NCBI GenBank assembly: GCA_008933995.1
Contig: WARS01000033.1
Location: 5,139,787 to 5,203,786 of the forward strand
Origin: Datnioides undecimradiatus
Taxonomy: Eukaryota; Chordata; Actinopteri; Lobotiformes; Datnioididae
Length of the DNA stretch: 64,000 bases
Reading direction: 5' to 3'
Of this stretch, positions 25,011-64,000 are shown one piece after another. The notes below the pieces were generated by a model. It worked only from the letters and a program-made list of their open reading frames with translations. It was not told the origin of the DNA and ran no database searches. Made by a program: the position numbers and the translations under genes. Every line of letters begins with the position of its first letter. Within the stretch, counting starts at the first letter, position 1.

Positions 25011-26034
25011 TTGTCAAGTTTTCAACATACATTAAACAGAATAATGCAGTGAATTACCATATTTAAGATGCTTAAACTCTGAATACTGGCTTGAAAATGG
25101 TGTTCCTCTTTGGCTATAGAGGAGTGAGATTAACTGTATATATTAACATCAAGAGGCTGGAACCATTGCTTAAAAATAAATCTTTATCAAACTTGACGTT
25201 AATTATGTTGTGCTAAATGACTAACAAACTGGTTAACTGTTGTAGCTCTACTGAAAACAATCATGGGGCAAAGGCTAGATTGTGCTATCACCTCTTGTCT
25301 GGCAGCAGTTGTGGGCGCAGGTTTGTATTTCTAGCGGCTTGGCGCCCTCTCCTGGTCCAAAGCTTACTGTACTCTTGCAGAGCACTTGCCGGTCTGAAAG
25401 GAAAATTAGTGTTGGTCCCAGGAGCGGGAGGCATTTACTTGGCAGGAGGAAATACAGGCAACCCACATTTCCCACCAGTAACAGATCGAGCCAACATTTG
25501 ATTGATGCATGACCTGGGTGCTACGGTGCTAAACATCAATCAGAGTAGGGTGCATGAATGCTGTGGTTATTCAGCGTAATGGGAATGTCAATAACTCTCG
25601 CATCCTCTGATGAATACACAAGTAGCGTGCCATGATTCACCAGTGAAGGCTGCTGATGTTTAAAGCACTGCTATTGAAGCGAGCACAAGCCCTCACTTGT
25701 CCAAGTAACTGATGGCGGTGTGATGCGCGATGCTCCAGCGGGTTTAACCGTAACCAGGCAATTTTCTGGAAAGTCAGCGCCTACTGTGAGAGCGATGAGA
25801 CATGATTAGAGGTGACTGTATCAAGTGACAAAGCCGTCATAGCTGCTTTAACCACACAATCAGTAGCCGTTAACACAGTTAGGCTGCAGGTGAGAGTTGG
25901 ACCCGAGGTGGTTTATCCTCTACGGGAGTCTAATGTGGAAAGTCATTAAGTGTAAGAAAGGCACGTCAAAAGAAACACAGTGTGTGTACTCAGCCGTGCG
26001 CTCACCGGTGGGAGGAATGAAAGCCCCACAGACA

Positions 26035-27440
26035 GGGTTAGTACACATTTTTTAATAACATGGCACAATTTACATAACACAAGTTTTAAATGAGGAGCAT
26101 GCTGAAGATTCAGTCGCTTCATTTTTTTTCTCATTTTTGTACATGATCTAGAAAGACTTCATTTTTTCCCCTGTACATGGTAAACAGCAAAAAAAAGTTT
26201 CTCATTAACAATCTTTTTGCAATACGCATCGACTAACCACTATGGCTCCGGTGGACATTTTAATGTTGGATTAAAAAACACTGCACGACATGATATCACA
26301 GAGTTTGAAGCGCACAACTAAACCTTCAGTGGACTACTAAAATAGATCTCTGCTCATTAGAAACAAACTGTCCATAGTTTAGACTTGCTTTTTTGTCTTT
26401 TGATTTTGTAGGTACAACAACTTAGGAAAGCACTTTAATACACTGTTTGACCAACAGAACCTATGTCCAAAACATGTACTTTACACTCCTTTAGTAGGGC
26501 AGATGTGCTGTCATGGTGTTTAACGTGCTGCATTCTCCCCAGAACAAGACTGGTGGCAAGTTTGAATTAGTATGTGGACGTTTGTGCTGCTGGCTTTTAA
26601 CTTTGAAGATACAGACTGCAATCTTTAATGCAATAATAATTCCATTTAGGATTGTCACCACAATTTATCATATTTGAGAGAGTTATCCTCAAAACTCTAC
26701 ATTTTTGTTTAATCCAGATTTCTTCCTCCAAACCCTGTGTGGATCAGTTAAAGCTTGTCTCTGTTTGCATGGATCCAATGTAGTCTTTCTGAGTTGTGGA
26801 GAGAATACAGCGGTTTGTCCTTTACTGGTACACAGTCAGTAGTGGTGAGAAGGCCTGCTTTCAGAAAGGGAGCCCAGACATTTGTTGCATAGTTGAATAT
26901 GGGGTCTCTGGTACAATGCTAATCAGCTGTGTCAACCAAAAACAAACAAACAAAAAAAGAAAAACTGCAAAAAGCACATTCTGAATCACCGCTGTAATAC
27001 TCCTCTATATACATGTGTTCAAAGTAAAGCTTTCAAAACACCCTTTTGCATATTTGTACCATGATTTTTAATCCATACAGAGCGAGCACAGCAACTGTAC
27101 ACATTATCTACACACTTTGCTGTCTGTCAGTGCTAAAGTACCTGTACATTCCAAAACTGTTCATTCTTACTCCACGTCACTTGCTTAACAAGAGAAAGAA
27201 TGAGCACAGAAAGCTTGAGCAAACTGGAAAAAATCTTGAAAAATCAATTTTTTTGTTCCGTGATTATTGTCTCTTTGTAGTTTTATACAAAAACAATTCA
27301 TTGTGTGGGCTCATCTCTGCCCACATAAGTTATTCACAGCTATGTTACAGTCTTGCTTTGCCCAAAGCTAAGTGCTTGGTGTGAGTTCAGTGTTAGTGAG
27401 GCACAGGGCAGCAGGGGCACTGAGTCTGCTGAGGCTCAGC
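26035..27440 (-). other. auts2: auts2 3' UTR
   Basis: Downstream of the auts2 stop on the minus strand lies about 1.4 kb of AT-rich sequence without coding potential. It ends near an ATTAAA hexamer at 26056-26051. The frames at 27046-27384 and 26796-26984 on the other strand have no protein support. The end point is inferred from the hexamer only. Confidence 0.65.
26051..26056 (-). terminator. auts2: candidate auts2 poly(A) signal ATTAAA
   Basis: The minus strand reads ATTAAA here, followed within 40 bases by a GT-rich segment (CTGTCTGTGGGG). No AATAAA was seen on this strand between here and the stop codon. Sites further downstream, for example an AATAAA near 24920, cannot be excluded. Confidence 0.45.
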
Positions 27441-57245
<29,805 letters not shown>

Positions 57246-58451
57246 CTGCGGGAGAGGAGAAAGGAATGAGTAGGAGCATCACATTCACAAAACCTGGATG
57301 TTATGTCGCTTCCCACCAAAACAACACAAACCCGCTCCCCACAGTGTGTTTCTAAGGAGGACTTGAAGCAGTGGCTGCAGACTGGGGGGATATTATTGGG
57401 TAATGTTATTCTGATAAAGTCACCAAAGTGTTTATCCATAATCCTAAATTCACCAGTGACATTTATTATATAATTTTAACCCACATCTCTGATTATTTGC
57501 TGGCGTCAACAAATTACCAGCGGTTTCTGCTCTAAACTCCAACAGTCTTCAAGGTCAAATTGAAACCTATTTAAGCCAACACACCCACGCGGCGTGTGCG
57601 TCCTGTTCTGCCCGATAATCTGAGCCTCATGATCAGAACCAACACTGGAAACCAGCCTGAAACAAAACAAGTGGCTCTTCGCATTCAGGCCACTTGATGG
57701 CACTGTTGCTCCGTGACAAAGCAGCCGAGCGCCAACAGCCTGACTGTGTTAGAGGAAAATGTGCAGGGACCAGATTTAAACCTGCGTTAGGAAATAAAAG
57801 GGCTGAAAATACAAAGTCACAGATTCATTATATTTCACAAATGAATTATTATCATTCTATCAGTCTGTGCATTAGTGAAGTGCATGCTGCAGGGAAAAGA
57901 CACAGGACAACACCCGTTGAGCTGCACATGGAGGGGGACTGACTGACAGGTTACTGAGAATAATTCCCCTCGCCTCGGATTCATTTCATGCCAAATTCCG
58001 AACAACTAACTGTGATGTTGACGGCGCGGTGGTGGCTTCGTGTCTTACATTATCACCCAAACAAGGGGAATATTCAAAAATCTGCGCCCGCTGACAGCTG
58101 AGCCGGATGCGCCTCATGTCTCCTACCCCGACGTATGTCTGTTATTAAGGCAGACAAAAGAAGGAAGATAACCTGTCCAAAACCCGGAACCAGCGCGAAT
58201 GGACACCTGCATTCATGTTGTTTTAATGTGACATATAAAACCTTAGAATTAAGCGTGCGTTTATTCACTAGTGCAACACTGACAGAATGTAAACAATGAA
58301 CGCTGCAGAATACATGACAGCAAAGGAGGTGGCATGAAAATGAGCATTCATTTAAAAAAAAAAAAAAAAAAAACTCCACTCGGACGCTTTTCGCACGCCA
58401 CTGCACACTGAAATCTAAGATTGAGAAGCGGCTCGGAGCCAGCGCGCATAC
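57246..58451 (-). other. auts2 intron between candidate internal first exon and the 49-bp exon
   Basis: 1.2 kb. It contains a poly(A) run at 58354-58373; no coding exon is visible. Confidence 0.65.
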
Positions 58452-59170
58452 CTTTGATGTGGCAAGGTTAGCAAGGAGGCAAACAAGTCAGGTTATTACT
58501 TTCTCGGTCTGGTAAATATGGCCCCGTTTCACATTCTGCTTTTCAAATAATATAATCCACACGAGAGGAGGCGAAGTCTACTCCGTTTAGATTGAGGACA
58601 GCCATGCGGAGAGGGAAGAAGCCTTTCCAAGAAAAAAAAAAAAAAATCCAAAGCCGTTCACAAAAGCTACTGCGCCTTTTGGACAAAGGGAACCATGTGT
58701 CTCGCCACGGAGAGCTTCTGCAACAGCACTGAGGCGGCGAGAGGAAAAAAAAAAAATCCCTTGATCCACCTTCCTTTCCTTGCTCGGGACACACTGTGGG
58801 GTTGTTCACGTATATTCTCCTTGTCGGAAATATCCGTGAGAGGTCACAAACAAGAATCCGGGAGGGTTTGAGTGTCGGTGCGCAGAGAGGGGCTGCGTCC
58901 GACGGAGCAAACCGATCCAACAAAGCGCACTGGCAGTTTCCTCTGTGGAGACAGAGACGGAGGCGAATCACACGAGCAGTGAGCAAAAATTCACAAGGTG
59001 GAAGCCCGCTGCGCGTTCAGCTGCACAGCCTGTCTGCCGCGCTCTCTCTCTGACGGATCCCGGTCGTCAAGAGCCTCTCCCCATCCGCTCCCAAGCGCCA
59101 GACAAACTCCCATTCATCCAGCGACTGACTGCCTGAGCGCCGCTGCCGCTGCTGCCTTCACGCTCGGGTC
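58452..59170 (-). other. auts2: candidate non-coding alternative first exon of auts2
   Basis: On the minus strand this CpG-rich stretch reads like a 5' UTR ending in a good splice donor, CATCAAAG|GTATGC. Two T-runs and a short upstream frame are present; the frame starts at 58605-58603 and stops at 58543. In the auts2 frame the stretch has a stop close to the donor and no in-frame Met. The start site is a guess. Confidence 0.4.
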
Positions 59171-59450
59171 CTCCCACTTCCTGATTTTCCAGGCGGACTT
59201 GAATTCAACCTCAGTCGTGCTCCTTCAGAAGACAAACGCTCATGTTTTCGGGCTTCCGAAAAGCTTGGAGCTCGGTTGCAGGGGCGCACATTACCGCTTT
59301 TACCTTTTGCGTAAATGGCGCGCAAAAGGAGAGACAGCGGCGCACCACAGCTAGATAAGCAGGGAGAGAGAGGAGAGAGAGAACAAGAGGGAAGGAGAGG
59401 AGAGAAGGAGGGAGGGAGGGGAGAGCTGAGGCAGAAATATATTCTTTCTT
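59000..59450 (-). promoter_or_regulatory. candidate CpG-island promoter (internal auts2 promoter)
   Basis: CpG density rises sharply from about 58400 to 59350 compared with the flanks. On the minus strand an ETS-type GGAAGTGG lies near 59175, and a CT-rich tract (GA-rich on the plus strand, 59350-59430) lies just upstream. No TATA box is evident. The direction is inferred from the donor at 58451 and the strand of auts2. Confidence 0.4.
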
Positions 59451-61974
59451 TCACTCAGTACTGAGTGAGATGATGTCAGCCCCTAATGAATTCCCCAGTA
59501 GGGTGCTGCTACCGTGAGGGGAGGAAAAACAAAACGCTCCTTTATGGGCAGCCCACAGGCGCTGTCTTCCTGTTGGATCAACTAGCACTCCACAGGCCTG
59601 AAGGGAGGTCAGCTGGTAATAGAAGAAGCGCTTTGGGTCATTCAGCCTTCAATTTGAGCTTTGAGCGCTCCGTGGCCCACCCTGTCAGGCCCAGAACCTA
59701 CAGGCCGAGCTTCCGCCGCTAACACCGCACACATAAATCACAACTATGTTTATTACATTGTGATAACTTTACCGGGCCCTGGAGGAACCGTCGTTCTTAG
59801 CGTGCCCGCCCAGAGTGCAACACAACAGCTCTGGTGGTGTTGGCAGAGCTCAGCATCGTGAACTAAGAGCTCAGCCTCTCTCCGCTGTTGATGCCACAGA
59901 GGGTGTGTTTAAATCCCATTGATTTAAGGTGGGACACTATCCTGTTAAGATTCACACCGCAGGCCTGAAAGTAATGTTTACCTGAGAAACAACAGCTGCT
60001 CATCCTTCCTCGCCTCGTTCCCTCTTACGGGTAGAAACGTTGGACATTTCTGGGAAATCCTATTAATAGTGCAAACCCTTGCATCCTATGGCTTGTCTAA
60101 TGAGCATTAACCCACTAGCTGGGAGGTCAATGGATGTACAATAGAGTCACATTGCAAAGTCTTTCCCTGCCAGTTCACCCCGAGCGACCACAGAGCAGAA
60201 AACAGACTTAGCTCATAGCTGAGATGCTAATCCGTCCCATGGTAACAGACGGACCGAGGCCCTGTTGGCTGGCGTGGACTGGCCATACAAACATGAAGTC
60301 ATGGGAAATGGGATGTGCAGTTGCCGGAGTTTCAGAGGGAGTCAACACAACAGCGCTTTCCTCCAAACTGCAGTCAGATGCTCAGTCTGGGCAAACTGAA
60401 AAGCTTACAGTTAGCAGAACATTATTTATCCATATCAAAGTGTCAACGGGCTCGGCATAGCTGACACACTGACGACAGAAGAGAACAAAAAATGTGAAGT
60501 AGCACGAGGCGGAGGGAGGGATCGGCCTCAGGTGGCCGTTCAAATCTGGTTCAGCTACAGGGGATAAAGGCTGTGGTCACAAAGGGCCTGGGAGAGAGAG
60601 CAGCTTCCACGAGCATGTGTTCATCAAGCTGGAGGCTCCTGCCATGTATTATTGTATGTCTCACAGATGTATGCACTGTGCATCCACCAACTCCAACTAA
60701 TGAAGTAATTAACCTCTGACTTACTGGTGCTCATAAGCTGTGGGAAAACATCTCTGATAACGCAGCAAAATGAATTTGCTGTACGCTGCCACGGTTCATG
60801 CACGAGTACGACGGAAACGTAGTAAATCATGTCTAAAATTAGTTGCAAATGCACTAACTGTGGTTACATGTAATTAGATCACAGGGATTCCTATGTCTGA
60901 AGCGGTGATTGTGATGAAACATCAAGAGCGGACCGTGGTTTGGCTTCGAACGCATGACATGGCTGGCTTCAAGATATGTATTTATACGCCTGCCACCGGC
61001 AGAAAATGGCTACCAGTCATTTCCACGGGCCTGTGCAGGAGGAGCAGCGGCAGCAGCTATGGAGCTGTTCTCCGCTTTAAATGGTCATTATCAGATTTGA
61101 GAGCGACCACAACTCTGTGATTACGGCCGCGCTGCCAAACAATCGGCGTCCGGATCTCTCCCAGCACATTATTTTTAATTCAAATGAAACGATGACAGAG
61201 ACGAACGCGCACGTAAAAATGAGAACCCTGCACAGTTTCACATGGAAAAACACCGTCTGTGCAAGAGAATGGAGCACTGAGATCAAACACGATGTCTGGA
61301 TGTATGAAATCTTTCTCAGTAATTGCTGTCTGGGCACGTAAGTTCTGTCTATAGACCATCAGCCTCACACTGACATTTTGTCATCTTTTATTCCTTTTTT
61401 TGGACGCTGATTCTCCGCTTCAAAGAAACCAGAGGCATGTTTGTCTCTCCCCCCGCAACCACGGTTTAATTTTACAGGAACTCTCTCCTAGATTACAATC
61501 ACAGGGGACCAGCCAGCCTTTATGAGCCTTCCTGCCATTATGCCAAATCTACCCTCGTTTGAAATATTACTGATAACTGTAACATGAGTGCCGGCAATGT
61601 AATATGTTAAAAGCTCTTATTACGTCTGTCTGTTGACTCAGAGCTCTGTCTTTGCTTTACAGGGGTGAAAAAGGAAACTCATGAATCAAACTAGGATTGG
61701 CTGCAGAGGCCAGGAAATGAATAGAGAATTTTCTTAATGACACTGAACAGAGTCATCATCGGTGCGGGGCAGCAGCCATCCCAGGCGGGCGGGGATTTCA
61801 GAGACAGTTTCACTCAATGGTGACGCCTGTGAGAGAAGAGCTGTAACTCCTGAGCTGCACACAGAACTACAGGATAAACATGAGTTAACAAAACTGAGTC
61901 TCAGGACGTGTGTCACCAGAGTCGTTGTAACACATCATCCCCGTGATACCATCTGTGAAGTAAACACAGAGAGT

Positions 61975-62105
61975 GGAACTGTTCTTGCTGGTGGCCCTGG
62001 GTGGAGAGTTGCCCAAGTTATTGGGATCAATCCTCTGACGACCATGAACGTCACTACCAAAGTCATTGGCAAATCCATTACAGAGTTGGTGAGATCAATA
62101 TTTTT
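61975..62105 (+). repeat. second diverged copy of LINE-like repeat family C
   Basis: Blocks TGGTGGCCCTGGGTGGAGAG, CCCAAGTTATTGGGATCAAT, CCTCTGACGACCATGAACGT, ACCAAAGTCATTGGCAAATC and GTTGGTGAGATCAATATTT parallel the region at 43040-43140 and the same remembered fish repeat, in the same orientation. Confidence 0.6.
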
Positions 62106-63872
62106 AACATATTTTCACGTGATTACGCACTTGAAGAACATTATATGATTTAACAGGATAGGTCATAACCTGGTTATAGAATATTGGCCATTTAGCAGTG
62201 GATATTAATCAATGTTCCGTGTGGGGATTTTAACATGTGGAGACACTGTAAGCACTCTGACTGGCAGTGTATCACAGGCAGGCAAACAGTGGAGGCTCAT
62301 GTTTCATTATGTTTCAGTGGCTGTTTACACACAATAATCTGGCTATTGGAATGAACAAAATGACTCTTGATAAAAGCCCGTGCTGCAGTTCAAAGTAAAT
62401 AAAACCAGTTTTACACTGACTTTTTTTTGGATAAATCCTTGTCTTCACAGAGGAGGGGGTGGGATTAGTTCACACCCTCCTTGTTTCTTAAGATCTGAAA
62501 TGTCCAAACGCAACCTAATAACTGTGAAATATTTCTAATTGCACACAGAAACCCACACACGCGACGACGCCAACATCTCCTCTTCACCCAGCCTTCTGAG
62601 GGCGGAGTGAGGATGCTTTTTTAAATTAATTTTATTTTTTTATGACTTTTTTTTTCCTTTCTTTTTTTTTCCTTTACAGTCATTACATCTGACCTTATCT
62701 CCCAGAGCCTGCAACTGGGTTGTCATTGACAACTGGCTCTAATCTCTACCCCCTCCCGACAAGCAGCACTGACAGGCCCTTTCTTCCCAATTCCTCAGAC
62801 ACGTAGCCAGACATAAATTAATCTGTCACTCATTGCTGGTATTAATGTGGGGATGACACATAGCTGTGCGTGCAAACACACACACACACACGCGCGCGTG
62901 GATGCACAGGCACGAAGACAAATGCACCCGGCATTTAAAACCGTTGTACAAACTGGGACACCATAGCATGGCAGTAGAAAAAGCCTTTGGAAAAGCTGAC
63001 AGTCTTCACTGTTAAACTGCATCAATCAAACATCCTGACAGAGAATGGGAGATTTAAGGACCTGAGAATTTCAATCTGCATAACTGCAGACATGCTTCTC
63101 AATATTAAACCTGTAAATAACAATGCCAAAAATGAATCCCTACAATGCCCACTTATTTCTACCAGGACGTGATTGGCATTCTGGGAACATTTAGGAAGAT
63201 TGACGGACGCGGGGATGAAAGCATCTATCTGATCCGATGACGATGCCTCTAAAAGCAGATCCTTTGTGTTATAATAAAGCTTCCTGAGCCAAGAGAGATA
63301 TGAAGCTCACATCATATGTCAGCCTGAGAAAGCAGCGGAAAAGTATTTCTTCCGGTTGTTAAAAGCCTGCAGAGACTATGTTATCTGCTTATCTGTATCT
63401 GCTTATCTCCCCGTGGTCTCTGAAAGCAGGCCGAGGCCGTAGGAGTTCAAGATAAATGGCCTGATCAATGGCAGACATTATCTGGATCTGGTAGGCAATA
63501 ATCAGATCCAGTTGACATTGTGGGTGCAGAAAGAACTGGCCTGTCAGCGCGAGCAAACCTACTTCACTGGCCATCAGTCTAATGTCGCCGCCGCGGGACT
63601 CGCTTTGGAAAACAATGCCGACGAGAAAATTGGTTTAACCTTCCCTGCCTCAAATGCTTTGGTTACATCCCTAATGCAGCCCCCTCCAACACACCCACAA
63701 GCCCTCACCACCACTCTGCCCAGTCACAAGAGAAATGGAGACCCTTTTGCCTAAATTACAGACATTGCCGTGGAATGTGGGCTGTGGGCCGCGATGCCGT
63801 GGATAATTTCAGACCAGTCAATCACTCCCTCCCCTTCTAACAGAAAGGAGCATATGTGCTGCCCGCCTCAAA

Positions 63873-63878
<6 letters not shown>

Positions 63879-63928
<50 letters not shown>
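63879..63928. repeat. (CA)n microsatellite
   Basis: A run of about 24 CA units near the right edge. Confidence 0.97.
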
Positions 63929-63929
<1 letters not shown>

Positions 63930-64000
63930 ACCATGCATATTAGGCCCGATTTACCTTTAACATTTTCATTTAATGTCAGTATAATTACTAATTCTCAAAT

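Larger units (their letters stand above)
15011..26034. other. intergenic spacer between convergent cxadr and auts2
   Basis: About 11 kb with no exon, RNA gene or conserved protein recognised on either strand. It contains the repeats and motifs listed separately. Several AT-rich segments with homeobox-like ATTA cores (15500-15590, 23765-23830) look like possible conserved non-coding elements, but that needs alignment. Short frames such as 17030-17494 and 23991-24404 lack support. Confidence 0.75.
59451..64000 (-). other. presumed upstream auts2 intron
   Basis: No further auts2 coding exon was recognised to the right edge. The stretch holds a diverged family C repeat (61975-62105), T-rich runs (62620-62680), CA tracts (62875-62891, 63879-63928), GATA-rich sequence at 63381-63408, and a CpG-containing, repeat-free segment at 61070-61330 that may be a conserved element. 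Confidence 0.65.

Noticed and set aside
58543-58986. 147-codon minus-strand frame in the CpG-rich block
   Set aside because: It encodes Phe runs from T-tracts and is not in the auts2 splice frame. It is more likely part of a 5' UTR than a protein.
59940-60010. Possible small auts2 exon with donor-like CTCAG|GTAAAC on the minus strand
   Set aside because: No good acceptor, and the peptide does not match the AUTS2 N-terminal half.
63879-63928. Direct-repeat array considered as CRISPR-like
   Set aside because: It is a plain dinucleotide microsatellite. No repeat-spacer arrays occur in this eukaryotic window.

Overview
The window is teleost genomic DNA, probably from a percomorph fish. It contains spliced vertebrate genes with canonical GT-AG introns and many dinucleotide microsatellites. 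It also contains several worn dispersed repeats that I recognise from memory as common in percomorph genomes. No prokaryotic or viral gene is visible.

Left part (1-15010): the plus strand carries cxadr, the coxsackie and adenovirus receptor homolog, a tight-junction immunoglobulin-superfamily adhesion protein. Exons 2 to 7 are all present and join in frame into 358 codons plus stop. The signal-peptide exon lies upstream of the window. A long 3' UTR runs to a poly(A) signal at 14986, with an earlier candidate signal at 13125.

Middle (15011-26034): an 11-kb spacer without recognisable genes separates two genes arranged tail to tail. It holds a pentanucleotide satellite, three diverged copies of two dispersed-repeat families, and a few sharply defined motifs: a POU-dimer palindrome, a GATA inverted repeat and tandem forkhead sites.

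Right part (26035-64000): the minus strand carries the 3' two-thirds of an auts2 gene (AUTS2, a Polycomb PRC1.3/1.5-associated transcriptional regulator of neural development). Fourteen coding exons join in frame without conflict into 1078 codons plus stop. They include the PPPY motif, the His-X repeat and the C-terminal AUTS2 domain. The first exon seen (57197-57245) is followed by a 19-kb intron. The other exons are clustered between 27441 and 38253. The 5' coding exons lie beyond the right edge.

A CpG-rich stretch at about 58450-59450 looks like an internal promoter plus a non-coding first exon on the auts2 strand. It would make an N-terminally shortened AUTS2. This inference, together with a run of five skippable phase-0 exons, is the most interesting point in the window. 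I found no convincing new gene system; the remainder is intronic or intergenic DNA with repeats and possible regulatory elements.
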